From the NCBI GenBank assembly GCA_015680685.1, contig MNCI01021586.1:23034-87033 (forward strand): a stretch of DNA of 64,000 nt, in the 5' to 3' direction. Below, in pieces: positions 44,557 through 56,890 of this stretch. The translations under genes were made by a program, and so were the position numbers. Numbering within the stretch: the first letter of the stretch is position 1; each line of letters begins with the position of its first letter. The notes beneath the pieces were generated by a model. It worked only from the letters and a program-made list of their open reading frames with translations, was not told the origin of the DNA and ran no database searches. This DNA is from Gnetum montanum. Its lineage: Eukaryota; Streptophyta; Gnetopsida; Gnetales; Gnetaceae.

Positions 44557-47500
44557 TTAAGGCTTCTCTTCCTCTTCCTTTGCCACTCTACTAGGGCCTG
44601 CAACATTCCCTAGTGCCTGCTCAAAGCAATGCAAAATAATAAACTAGTCAGTGAATGTACAACATGAAAAAATAACATAAAAAGCACAAAATAACAAAAA
44701 AATAACTAACTTAAGAGGGTCCCGCATCCATCTCTAGGGGTAATCTATCAAGGCCCAACTCCAAGCATTGGAGAATTTTAGTCTCTGTAGCCGTGTCTAG
44801 TCCTCCTGGCCAAAGTCAATACCTGCAAGGCTCTTGTCTTTGTCCACAGTGGTCCATGTAGGTGGCTCCATCAAAAATGTGTAGAGGAAACCTCCCCTAA
44901 GGGCATAGTAATTTTCCTCTCTGGAGATCCACTCACCACTACATGATGAGAAAATAACTCATAGGCTCATGTCCTACTTGTTGCCTTAATGAACATCTCA
45001 TGGCAATGGCGTGTAATGGATTCCTCCTTGTACTATTTAAGGTATGCATATCACTTGTTCTTGTAGTGGTGCTTGTGGTTCTTCTGAGTCTATCCCCACT
45101 TATATACCTTTGCACTGTAATCTTTCCAATCTTGATTTTTTTAGGCTAGCAAGTCCATTTATAACCTCTGTTGGATAATCTCTCTGGTGGCCTCATTTTT
45201 GCCCCAAATTGTAGACTAGTACTTGGCATAGTCAATATTCTCTATCTACCAAGTATTATCCCCTTGTGCGTGAGCCATAAAGAAATTGTAATAGGACTGC
45301 AAGTCCATCTTAGCATCTTGGCTTACCACCTTATCCTAGAGCTCATGCACCCATTCCCATAGGTGCTCATTGGTGCGCCTGCAAACCCATAATACTTTCG
45401 CACATGAAAGCATGCACTTACTAACTGCCTCATACACATGGTGGGGTACTTGCTTCACTTTAAGGGAAAACTCAGGGATGGAATCCACCTTGGCCACCCT
45501 TCTTAGATCCCAGCAAAGCTTAGAACCTTTTGGCATACAACAAGCAAAATAACATTAGCCACAGACTAAGTTTCAAATTAGTAAAGTAAGATAAGCAAAG
45601 CAACATCACATGCATACCAAGCTTAAGATCTGCTTGCCATAAGCGATGCACCACATCCTCAACTAGACCTTCCATGAAGGTGAATTTTTCAAGCACTTCT
45701 AACCATGTCTCCATGCAGTAGGTAGAGGTGGAATTTGGACCATTGGTAGGTACCTTAGCAGCTGCAATGCAATAACACATTTAGCAACAATCTAACAGCC
45801 AAGGATGCAAGAGCAAAAAGAGAGCAGTAACATATGGCATAGCAATTCTTCCTCATATGTCTCTTCCTCCTTATTTTTAGGAGGGACCTCCTCTACTAGT
45901 GCCTCTATCGCTACTCTGGTAACCCTATCACCTAATTCAAACAATTCACACATAGGTCAAAATTAACATTTAACACTTAGCATAATAACTTAGCTTAATA
46001 TAGCATAGTGCAAGAAGCATAAAAATATAAATATATAAAATTTAAAAATTCACCCAATAACTCGTACTAACTTACAACATCCATACACAAGTCACAAAAC
46101 ATTAGGAAAATCCTCTTACTATCCACCTTTTTGACTTCCTATGCAGGCTCCTCTACAGGGTGTGGCCTCTTAATCTTTTCCTTAGACAATCCCATCATCA
46201 CAACAATGTAACACTTCACTATGGCCGCATTCCTAGTACCATTTGGTGGGGCCTCACTTGCACTATCATTTAAGTAGTGAGATCACCCCAAGTGAGCTTT
46301 AGTTGTTATGGAAAATGACTCACCAATTACCTCTAGGAGGGTCCTACGCTTGTGTGATAGTAAACAAGTGCTTGACCCATGACTTCAAGAGCTATGTGTA
46401 GTCTTGCATCATTCATCATCCATCCTCGTGAACTAGCAGAAACTCTACAAACCTTCATAGGCATCCTATGAAGAATGTGAAGTGCACATGCAATCTCACC
46501 TAGAAGTTGTGGTGCAACTTGACAATCTTGGCATGTAGGTTGTCAGCAATGTGAGAGGCCTAGTTGTACCTTATGCCCTCCTCCATCACATCCTTCATCA
46601 CTCGAGCCTACTCTACCCCAAGGATTTTCCCTTGGGAGAGCAGCTTCAGAAATGCATTGGCATGGAAGAGAGGATAAAGCTCATGGACCATAAGCACTTG
46701 CACATCCTTAATGAGTATGCCTTTGCGAGATTGAGAAATTCCTAGCTACTCCTTGATATCACCTTGGTGGTCCACCTCTTTGTTGGTCTTATCAACAACC
46801 AACGGGTCATCAAAGGGGAGGCCAAAGAGATCTATGAAGAAGTCATTAGTAAGGTCTAGGACCATCCTTACACCACATACTCATGTAACAAAGTGATGAG
46901 CATCATTGTTGAAGACCATTTTAGCCACTAGAATGCCTATGCTAAGGTTCAAGAAAAGGTCCATCAACCTAGCCCATGTAAGCCTACTAGTCAACTCTAC
47001 TGGGGCTTGGTGGAACAACCAATGTTATGCACCCTCAACATCACCATACTTCATGATGTGGGTGGCCTTAGTATGGCCCATAGCAACCACCATGACCTCT
47101 CTTGAAGCAATTGTTGCTACAATACAGGTAAAAACAATGTTAGCATCATGCAAAAGGGTAAAGTAGCAAATGCATGAGAGTAAAATGATAAATTACTTAC
47201 ATAGGATAAAAGGTGTGCATGATGGTGGTGGTGGAATCAATGCCTCCTTAATGCTAGTCCACCCACTCCACTTCCAACTGGACATGGGTTTGACACCTCT
47301 CATAGGCTTTTAGATATTGACGAGGGTAGTCTACCAAGTTGAATTCAATTTGCCCAATCACCCCTGCATGGACACTCTTGTAGGATGAAAATTCCTACAT
47401 GGTAGTGTGGGTTAGGTTTAGGGACCCCTCCTTATCATGCAATTTATGCTCATCAATGCTAAACCTAGCAACAAACATGAGCAGTTAGCACCTTAGTATG

Positions 47501-47998
47501 AGGCAATAGCCAAAGGAATATTGCAAAAATCATAAGGACACTTACCCTCTAGCATAGTACCTATCCCAGGTGGGTTCTAAAACAAGGTATGCACATGTCG
47601 AGCAATAAAGAGATTGTTGCTCTTGCTATAACAACTAAATTCTCGCATCTCCTAGATCCTAGACAAAGGCCTAATGCCCTTAAGGCCTCAGCCTAAACCC
47701 CCTACTCTACCATCACTAGTAGTGGGCTCATCAGACATGAACCTCAAAATGCTCCAGTTTGCCCTAGGCATCAATGTCTCGATGATGACATTAGTAGCTT
47801 CCACCACTAAGTGTGATCACATCATCATGCTCAATTGTTGGAGCATGAATTCTAGGAAGTCATGTGCTCTTGGCTAGAACCATATTGCCTAGTGACCCAA
47901 TTGCATGTCTAGTGTGCGCATGTTTGAAATGGGCTCACTAATATAGCAAAGGATGCAAATGAGCTCCACCATGATGAGAATTGACTTCAACAATACCC
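44557..47998 (-). pseudogene. Antisense gene 1 of element D (multi-exon gene of unknown function)
   Basis: This is the homologue of the gene at 9999-13693 in B, on the strand opposite to gag-pol. The likely start is ATG at 47972 (MVELICIL; B reads VVELVGVL). Exon 1 to 47546 ends NNLFIARHVHTLF (B: KTLFLASRAHTLF) at a GTAAG donor. Exon 2 about 47464-47201 has LVDYPRQYLKAYERCQTH (B: HFHKRYSKAFARCEAQ). Exon 3 starts near 47116 with FFIDLFG (B: FFSDLFG). Exon 4 near 46500 has FTFFIG...RFVEFLLV (B: FTFAFFTSYLH.LAEFLVV). Exon 6 at 45780-45640 has EDVVHRLWQADLKLG. Exon 7 has HVYEAVSKC...KVLWVCRR and AKVYKWG.TQKNHKHHYK. The last exon ends EEEEKP at 44557. Many stops are present. The function is unknown. 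Confidence 0.7.
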
Positions 47999-50187
47999 TA
48001 CAATTGCAAAAGCAACAAAAAATGCATTAGTATGCATTAGATGCACAAAAATACATTAAATTACACTTAGCAAAATTAGCAAAATTAACATAGCGTAGCA
48101 TAACTCAGGAAGAAAATATATCCTTAGGATTCCCTATGGGCCCCACTAGCATAGGAAATTAGTACACATGTTTGATGCACTTGGTGCTCATTGGGGTACA
48201 ACATTAATGTAGCATTAGCATTTTGCTTCACATTTGCATGTTGTGCATTGTCTCGATTTGCATATTTTAGTAGTTTGACACATTCAACTTATAAGTTTGG
48301 CGTTTTGGCAAAGCTATGATACACTTAGTATTTTGTTTTGTATGTGGCATTCCACTTAGCATTCTCACACTTAGAATTCTCGTGTTTGGCATTTTATTTT
48401 CACACTTAGCAAATTCTTCATTTTTACACTTAGCAAATTTTTAAATTTTTTCTAACTTTGGGTAGTGTAACCTAGGGTGTTCACAAAAAAATTGTAACTC
48501 TAGGTTACCTCTCCCTAGAAGCATAACCTAGGTAAATGTCAAAAAATTCTAATTATCAGCTACGCTCCTCAAGAAGTATAGCCCCCAAAAATCATGAAAT
48601 TATTTTAACTGAAAAAATCAACAAAAAATTCTAATAGTTAGGAGTGTAGCCCCAAAACACCCAAAAGAATTTCAAAAAATAAAAAAACTAACTGTTACTC
48701 GCATTGCTACATTGAACCATTGCCCTAAGCATTGTTCCCCCTTCACAGTGCCACCTATCCCCGTTGCACTCTAACATCATGTGCTAAATCACTCACCATC
48801 GCTGTGACTTATCATGGCTCTCCCTATCCCCTTGTTTCCCCACAATGGTCACTACCGTTGTGGCCACGTTGTTCACCCTACCTTGGCCTCAGGCCGATGG
48901 GGAACACAAAAAAAATCTCTCTTCCCTAGCACCACATGCCTTGTGGCCCTCCCTTTTTCTTTTCATTAGCCCTTAGCTGCACTGTGAAGTATGTTCATCC
49001 CATGGCTCCCCATGCTTTCCTTGCCCCTACCCCTATAGGTGGCAAACCTAAAGCTATCGCCAAACCTTGATTTCTCCACTCATGTGATGAAAAAAAAAGA
49101 AGGATGATGTAATCCCATGATCCCTTGCTCCTAGGCTATGGTCGTCGTAGTCACAGCTACAAAACCTTCACTTCTACCCTTTCCCTCATTCCCATGCGCT
49201 GCGCCCCTCAAAATAAAGGCAAATTTTTTTTGTAGAAAACCTTGGCCACATTGCCTAAAATAAACCCAAAATGCAAAACCACATGCCCACACATCACCAC
49301 GTAGTAACACAAAATGATAAAGCAAGCACCAAAGCAAAATCCACTAACCATGAACGCATCCTTCCTTCCTGGTCACGACAACCATTGTGACCACAGCAAT
49401 GACGATCCCTACCAAGGCAGTCCACCCCAAAGCCTAAACCCTAACACAAGGTAAAGAGAAAGAAACAAAATAAAAAGAAAAGAAATTGTGCAAGGGAGGT
49501 GAGTGTAGTGGCGTACCTAGTGGAAAACAATTCCCTCTATTCCTCCATGCATGCCTAGGGTAGACATCTTAGTGCTCATTCTCCCTCATCCATGTTGACA
49601 AGTCTAGGGTGCTGACATTCACTTTAGCATGTCATGTTGACTGCTACGCTTTGGTTGTTATGATCTAGATATTATGATTTGATTACTACACTCTAGTTTC
49701 CACTCCTTGCTCCAACCATGCTATGCTCTGTAACTTCTCATTTTCACTTTGGAAAATGATAGCTTACCCTTGGTAAAACATGTATATATACCCTCCCAGG
49801 GTAATTAAATGCACTACCTGCTAGGATGGCACTCCAAAATTAGGTAAATTTTCCAAGTTTTTTTGAGCATAGTAAGGGGTTGAGCTTAATAAGGAGTAGA
49901 GTGTAGCAACCATAGTTAGGAAAATTTTTAAACTTTTTCTAGTGGTCCCCAGACATAGAAAGTTTTCTAAATTTTTCTGGTTGCCTAGTGAATGCCCAAC
50001 CTGACTTCGCATTCCAAGTGCTACTAGCCTTGCCTAAACCAACATAGCTTGCACAATTAACAATTAGCTATGACCTTAAATTGGCACCATGTATGTGCTT
50101 CTATAATTCCACATTTGCATACTTAGGCAAATTTTCATTATATTGTTTTCCTTATTTTATGCCTTTTAACTTCATTTAGGACAAGTG
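47999..50187 (-). promoter_or_regulatory. Upstream region of antisense gene 1 in element D
   Basis: This 2.2-kb stretch lies between the antisense gene and the RT frame. A pyrimidine-rich acceptor ending TTGCAATTGTAG precedes the first coding exon, as in B. Words such as CTACGCTC, GAGTGTAGC and CTACACTCTAG occur (48560-48660, 49640-49920), the same type as in the D LTR. Short open frames in 48700-49400 show no family motif. Promoter function is inferred from position only. Confidence 0.4.
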
Positions 50188-52081
50188 TGACTTGATGTTC
50201 CTTCTAGTTGTTTTGCAAGATTCTTGGTAGATCACAACATGAGCATGTGCAGGCACCTTCATTCATCTCTGGTCCTTATCAAGCCTCATGGTGAGCTCAC
50301 GCAGTGCATCAATACTAAATGCCTAGACCTTAAGCCCATGGCCTATGATGAACACATAACATCTGTAGAGGCACTGCTAGACTGGCCAGATCATCTAATT
50401 AAATCTCTAGATCTAGAGGCAAGCAAGATCACTAAGGATCCCCTCATTGAAGTCTCTACAACAACACTTAGTAGCGAGGTGAAAACACTAAAACTTAGTT
50501 CTTTGTTAAAGCCTCAACATACCCATAGCACCACCAAAGTCCTCAATGATAATATTAAGGCATTTGCATGGTCCTATGAAAACATGTCAAGCCTAGATCC
50601 TCACATAATGTAGCACAATATAATCCTTGATCCTTGCATAAAACCAATTAAGAAAAAAGCTTACAAGGTTAGGCCTAAGGTGACATTGGCAATTCGTGAT
50701 GACATCACCAAGCTTTACAAAGCTAGTTTCATCCAAGAAGTTGACTACATAGACTGGGTCTCCAACATCATGGTTGTGCTCAAGGAAAATAAAAGTATAG
50801 GCATTTGCATAAACTTCCAGGACCTCAACAAGGAGATCATTAAAGACAACTTCCCTTTGCCTAGTATTAATCAACTAGTTAATGCTACAGCTAGTCATGC
50901 CTTGTTGTCCTTTATAGATGGGTTCTTTGGTTACAACCAAATTTGGATCAACTTAGAGCACCAACTTAGTACTACCTTCATGACCCCTTAGGGTACGTTT
51001 TGCTACACAATGATGCCTTTTAGACTAAAGAACATAGGAGCAACCTATCAATGCAGTATGACATACATTTTTTGCAATTATTTGCTAGATTTTTTCAATG
51101 ATTATGTTGATGACATAATTGTTAAGTCCAAGGTGGCACACAACCACACAAATGACTTAGACCATGTACTCAAACATTCCCTAAGACATGACCTTAGATT
51201 GAATCCTAAGAAGTATGTCTTCAATTTCAAAATGGATCACATGCTAGGTTTCATAGTATCAAAAGCAAGCATATGTGTAGACCCCCATAAGGTTAAGGCT
51301 ATCATCGACTTAGCACCATTGGCTAACCTTAAGGAGCTATGTGGGTTACAAGGTAGATTACAATTCATTCGCAAGATTATCACACGATTGATTAACAAGT
51401 TGTAGCTAATGCAACATTTGCTCAAAAAGGGGATCCAATTTGAGTGGACACCTCAATGCCAAGTAGCATTTGATAACTTTAAATAGGAGCTGGCTCAACT
51501 TCCTATAATCTACCCTGCACAAGGAAATAAACCATTCTACATCTACCTTGTAACCTCCAACACATCCATCACCTATCTTCTTTGCCAAAAGCAAGATGAT
51601 GGCTCAAAGGTCCCTATATACTACCTAAGCAATGTGTTAGTAGACCATGAAGCAAAGTACAACAATGTGGAAAAGAACTACCTCATCTTAGTCTTCATGC
51701 TTAAGAAGTGAAGGCACTATTCTTTTTCGCAGCTAAGTAAATATCATCCGCAAAAGCAATGTAGTCCAGGCAATCACTATAAACATTTACGAAAGTAGTC
51801 ATATTGCATGGTGGAAAGTAATAACTGTAGAGTTTAACTTGAACTACATAGCACAAGCATCAACTAAAGCTCAAGAAATAGTTGCACAACTAATGGCTTC
51901 ACCAATAAATGATTAAACAATAATAGATCTAAAATTTCTAGATGAGCATGTTACTAGCATAAGCCAAGTGCCTGCTAGCTTTGAGATAGTCTTACACTTT
52001 GATGGTGCTTCAACCTCTCAAGGGGGTAGTACCACTACTGTAATCACATTCACCTCTAGGGAGATCCAACCCTTTGCTTAT
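50188..52081 (+). pseudogene. Element D reverse transcriptase, RNase H and start of second RNase H
   Basis: This is the first part of the RT polyprotein frame. The lead-in reads AFAWSYENMSSLDP at about 50565. RT motifs: VDYIDWVSN, INFQDLN (R to Q change), DNFPLPSI, LLSFIDGFFGYNQI, TTFMTP followed by a stop where B has Trp, MPFRLKN, and the catalytic YVDD at 51103-51114. Thumb and connection follow (LGFIVSKASICVD, LCGLQGRLQF), then the first RNase H (PFYIYLVTSNTSI, VPIYYLSNVL, AKYNNVEK, to about 51710). The second RNase H starts at about 51980 (VLHFDGAST) and is cut by insertion F after IQPFAY. It continues at 54861. Confidence 0.9.
52077..52081. repeat. Target site duplication of insertion F, left copy
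   Basis: CTTAT, identical to 54856-54860. It lies inside the codons of the second RNase H of D. Confidence 0.9.
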
Positions 52082-53494
52082 TGTTGGCACATTTGGCCAT
52101 TTCATGAAGTAGGTTAAATAGTTGAGATTCTTTTATGAAGAAGTGATTAAATTTACAGTTTTAAAGAAGGAGAATGAGTAACCAGAAGGCATTTTTTTTA
52201 ATATATGTATATATCGGAGCAAGTTTACACAGCCATGTTGAGAAGTATGTTGCTCTACTTTCCTAGATCACTAAGGTTTACAGCAGTCTGAGGTTATTTC
52301 TCCTGGGTAATTCAAGAATATATGGTTTCAAGGTTAAGCAAGAAATTTATTTCTGCAAACAAGATGTTTTACTCTGTAGTAGAAAGGCAGAAAACAGGAT
52401 TGTTCAAGGAGCATTTTGCCATCAAAAATATCATTCTCTGTAACCATTGCTGTCCTTGGAAAAATATAAGAAGACAAAACCAAAAATCTATAAGGACAAG
52501 AAGCCAGAAGAGCCTCTAAAATGGCACTGTGCAAGAATAAAAAAACAGAGAATGCAATGGGTCAATAAGCAGGATTATGTGGCATTGTCAGTGCAGAAAA
52601 TCGTCATTAAAAATCCATATACATTTTGGTAAACACTTGCTGCACAAAACTCCTTTTACAGCACCAACACCAGCATCTTCCACACCAAATCTGCAAACAA
52701 TAGACATGAAAATATGGACATGGCCACTTCCTCTTTATGCTCACCACGACAATGACGGTACTGAGCCGCCCCAAGAGCACCGGCAGCAACAAAAAAAAGG
52801 GGGAGCACAGGCTAAAAAATGTCTGCAGGGAAAATTCCATTTCTTTAAGGGCGCCGTATCAGCAATGCGCCTAAAGGATCCACACCTCTGGAACACGGAC
52901 GGGTCTGATGCAGTGGACTGTCCTTACTCAGCTTGGCGACGCCGACGGTTTTACCAGTTCCTTAAAAAAAATGTGTGCAACGGACGCAGGAAGCCCTAGG
53001 CCTAGAACATATGGTTCAAAATTCGCAAAGCCTACAACGCATCTTCAGAAATGAGCAGGGACTCCACTCCGCCGTTCACCACCAGCACAACTTGCTCCGC
53101 TACAACCAACCAAGAACACGCAAATTGACGTGTCCGGCTGTTCGCAGATTTCATTTTTTTTTAGCACCATAATGACCAGAACATTTTTCCACGCCGTGCC
53201 CTTCGCTCAGGGCATGGACCTCGCCGTCCCTTCCACAACCTTGCATCGTGGCTTCGATCAGACATTTCATCATCGGCCTGAGAAGTTGCAGCACTTGGTC
53301 TGGCGCAGGAGGAGTTATCGGGTGGTTGGTTTAACCGCACACACGACATCGCTGATTTAACTTTGGTCATCCATAAATCAATTTTAGGCCGATTATATGC
53401 GTTGAATATATAACTCGATGATTTGGTACTCAAATATGATGTGCAAAGAAAAAATTTATGAGATATTTATCCAATAACATTCACGAACCAAGCA

Positions 53495-53900
53495 CTTGTC
53501 AATTGCAACTTTTAGTTAGGTAATGGTTATAACCATCCAAGTTTTAAAACTAACCTATCATAAAAATTCCTCCTAATTGATTGACCAAACTACTTGGGAG
53601 TTGTAATTTCCTTATATAATATTTTGAAAGGTTGGAAGAAAACTAAAGAGAATATATGTGTATAAGTCGCAACTATCATTTTGTATTCCTATGTAATTTA
53701 GTGGTTGCATTTTATAACTACTACAAAGGACATTTGTCAATTGTAGCATTTTTATCTCTTTTTGTGGTTACAACCACCCAAGATATTTTGTAACTTACCT
53801 AACTTGTTGAACAAGTAACCTCCTAATTGGTTGGTCAAGTTACTTGGGAGAGAAGTTAGGTGAGATATTTTTTAAATTTGTAACTTCCCTACCTACCTTA
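53495..53900. repeat. Tandem duplication inside insertion F
   Basis: TTGTCAATTGCAAC at 53496 recurs as TTGTCAATTGTAGC near 53734, followed in both by GGTTA(T/C)AACCA(T/C)CCAAG and CTCCTAATTG(A/G)TTG. The period is about 238 bp, and the second copy runs into the gap. Confidence 0.6.
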
Positions 53901-53908
53901 GACCCTAT

Positions 53909-54478
53909 NNNNNNNNNNNNNNNNNNNNNNNNNNNNNNNNNNNNNNNNNNNNNNNNNNNNNNNNNNNNNNNNNNNNNNNNNNNNNNNNNNNNNNNNNNNN
54001 NNNNNNNNNNNNNNNNNNNNNNNNNNNNNNNNNNNNNNNNNNNNNNNNNNNNNNNNNNNNNNNNNNNNNNNNNNNNNNNNNNNNNNNNNNNNNNNNNNNN
54101 NNNNNNNNNNNNNNNNNNNNNNNNNNNNNNNNNNNNNNNNNNNNNNNNNNNNNNNNNNNNNNNNNNNNNNNNNNNNNNNNNNNNNNNNNNNNNNNNNNNN
54201 NNNNNNNNNNNNNNNNNNNNNNNNNNNNNNNNNNNNNNNNNNNNNNNNNNNNNNNNNNNNNNNNNNNNNNNNNNNNNNNNNNNNNNNNNNNNNNNNNNNN
54301 NNNNNNNNNNNNNNNNNNNNNNNNNNNNNNNNNNNNNNNNNNNNNNNNNNNNNNNNNNNNNNNNNNNNNNNNNNNNNNNNNNNNNNNNNNNNNNNNNNNN
54401 NNNNNNNNNNNNNNNNNNNNNNNNNNNNNNNNNNNNNNNNNNNNNNNNNNNNNNNNNNNNNNNNNNNNNNNNNNNNNN
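53909..54478. other. Assembly gap (570 N)
   Basis: Undetermined bases inside insertion F. Any reading frame drawn across them is meaningless. Confidence 1.
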
Positions 54479-54855
54479 TATATATCTCTCTCTGGGGAAA
54501 ATTAGGAGTAGATTTGCGGAGTTGTGCTCAAATGTTTATGCAAAATTTTACTTGTTACAAGCAGGTATTATAGGGACCACATAGACTAGGTAGTTTGAAC
54601 AAAATAGGAAACTCTCAACGACTCACAGTACTTGATAAAGTTGGCTGAATCCCTTAAAGTAAGTTAGTTGTATTTCACACACACGCAATCGTTACATTGC
54701 ACACAACCGCACGCCGCAACAGCACACACACATACTCACATTAACTACTGAGTTATTTGGAGGTATCTAGGCCTTGGTGTAGCCAGAGACCAGCGGGCAC
54801 CTAAATCCTGTTCGAGGACACTCGTTGGCGGTCACGTCCCAAACAGTCGCCAACA

Positions 54856-54860
54856 CTTAT
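54856..54860. repeat. Target site duplication of insertion F, right copy
   Basis: CTTAT directly after the GCCAACA end of F. Confidence 0.9.
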
Positions 54861-56490
54861 CACTTGACATTTCCTTGCACCAACAACGTAGCAAAGTATG
54901 AAGGTCTTCCTAAAGGTATCTTAGCAGCCCATGATCTAGGAATCCAAAACCTAGTGATTTGGGATGATTCACAGCTAGTTGTTAACCAAGTTACAAAGGT
55001 TTACGCTTGCAAAGCACAACACTTACAACCTTACTGCGACTTGGCAAAGCACTTGCTCAAAAAATTTGCAATCGAAGATGTCCAACATATTCCCCATAAT
55101 GAGAATTCCATTGCCAATGCATTAGCCACATTATCCTTAAGCATTGTACCTAACAGCACCTAACATGTTTCATGCCTTGCTCACCTCAGTAACAGATTCC
55201 ACTGAACATATTATGCAAACAAATGACATTGCATCCATAGCCACAATAAGCATAACTCATGCACAAGAATGGTATGATGACATTAAGGTGTACCTTCAAT
55301 AGGGTGAGCCTCTGCAGCATCTAACCACTACACAAAAGGATGCAATGTGAAAACGGTCATAGTAGTACGTCCTCATAGGTGATAACACACTATGTCACAG
55401 ATCCTATGATGGCATACTATTAACCTATGTTAGCAATAGTGAAGCACAAATGATCATTGATCAAGTCCATGAGGGACTATGTAAAGGTCACATAGCACCT
55501 AGGGCAATGGCATTGAAAATTAGATGTTTAGACTACTATTGGCCTTATATGGAGCATGATTATGTTTCCAAGGTCAAGATGTGTGACATGTATCAATGAA
55601 ATGGTAACTTAATGCATGTGGCACCCATTAAATTTCACACCACATAGATCACATGGTCATTCCAACACTGGGGGTTGGATATCACAAGACCTATCACACC
55701 TAATTCTTCCATAGGACATAGCTTCATCATAACCACAATCGAATACTTTACTAAGTGGGTTGAAGCTATTCTCATTAGGAAGAAAACATCACAAGAATTT
55801 TGAAAATTAATCCTTGATAATATAGTGACCCAATTTGGTCTACCCATAACTATATTCATGGACAACAGGCCACAGTTTAGTAGTGCAAAAACCAAAACCT
55901 TCTGCGAACACCATAGCATTAAGCATTTCTTTTCATTGCCATACTACTCAAAAGTAAATGGCCAAGTAGAGGCCACAAATAAGGTCATCATCAACATTTT
56001 GAAGAAGATGCTTAGTAGCATCAAATAACAATGGCACAAGTAGCTAGTTTATGAACTATGGGCCTACCATAGAACACGTAGAACAGTAACAAGCAAGACA
56101 CCATGTAACCTTGTATATGGGTCTTAAGCGATTTTGTCTCTTGAATTACAAGTTTCATTTCTCCATGTGATCCTCTCGAGATTCATTGATAAGGCTCAGA
56201 ACAATGATTTAAGAACCATCATCTTCAACTCTATAGAGGAGGAGCACATCCAGATGCTTGATTACATCGAATGGTACCAAGAAAAGCAATGGTAAAAGCA
56301 CTACCACAATTAGCATCAATGATCGATCAGGAGAGGGGACTTACTCCTCAACGTCATTCATGAACCTACAGATAATTTCTTAGCCAACTTGAAATGGCCT
56401 TTCTTGGTCACCAAGGCCTATGAAAATGGAGCATTTAAGCTTGTTAACCTAGACAGTAATGAGTATGCAATGCTACATCAACAACAAAGC
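54861..56490 (+). pseudogene. Element D second RNase H (rest) and integrase
   Basis: The frame resumes after insertion F with FPCTNNVAKYEGL, VIWDDSQLVVNQVTKVYACK and IPHNENSIANALATL (to 55160). The linker leads to integrase at about 55460. The zinc region is HEGLCKGH...KMCDMYQ, with the second CxxC cysteine replaced by tyrosine. Catalytic acids: D in WGLDITRP (about 55676), D in MDNRPQF (about 55860; the glycine is changed to R) and E in GQVEATNK (about 55970). The C-terminal domain near 56400 has FLVTKAYENGAFKLVNLDSNE. Several stops break the frame. After this the coding similarity to B ends and the minisatellite starts. Confidence 0.88.
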
Positions 56491-56507
56491 AAGGTAAGCA
56501 TGTGTTT

Positions 56508-56830
56508 GCTATGACATTAAACTAGCATAGAGAACCCACTATGATGTTAAACTAGCATAGAGCATCCACTAAAAAGTTAAATTGTTACATTACATTAGCT
56601 ATGATGTTAAAATAGCACAAATTGTCCTTGGGCCATGATGCTAAAACTAGCACCCATAGCACATCCACTATGATGCTAAACTGGCAAAGCTCGTCCTTGC
56701 ATCATGACATTAAACTGGCACAACATCCACCATCTTCTATGATGTTAAATTAGCATATACTAGTCTACTAGGACTAGAAACTAGCACATCATGGTCTACC
56801 AAGACCTTAAACTAGGTTCATAGTTTAGCA
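56508..56830. repeat. Minisatellite after integrase in element D
   Basis: Nine or so imperfect copies of CTATGATGTTAAACTAGCA, spaced about 25-45 bp. It has the same location and core as 4868-5075 in B. Confidence 0.85.
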
Positions 56831-56890
56831 CGCATAGCTTAGCATGCACAATTCTAAGGACAAGTGAGCATGAAAATTTTCAATCCTCCA

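Larger units (their letters stand above)
52082..54855. mobile_element. Insertion F: LTR-like element, probably a solo LTR
   Basis: This insertion is bounded by TGTTGGC on the left and GCCAACA on the right, with a perfect 5-bp target duplication CTTAT. TG...CA ends and the 5-bp duplication fit an LTR. I see no primer site, polypurine tract, coding domain or internal LTR pair, so a solo LTR of about 2.8 kb is the simplest reading. However, 570 bases (53909-54478) are undetermined and could hide sequence. Part of it (52640-53350) is more GC-rich than anything nearby. Orientation is unknown. Confidence 0.75.

Noticed and set aside
52577-53433. Possible gene in the GC-rich part of insertion F
   Set aside because: Several overlapping short frames on both strands, no motif, and no consistent codon pattern. 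LTR sequence is a better explanation.
53844-54584. Long open frame of 246 residues on +
   Set aside because: Most of it spans 570 undetermined bases, so it is an artefact.
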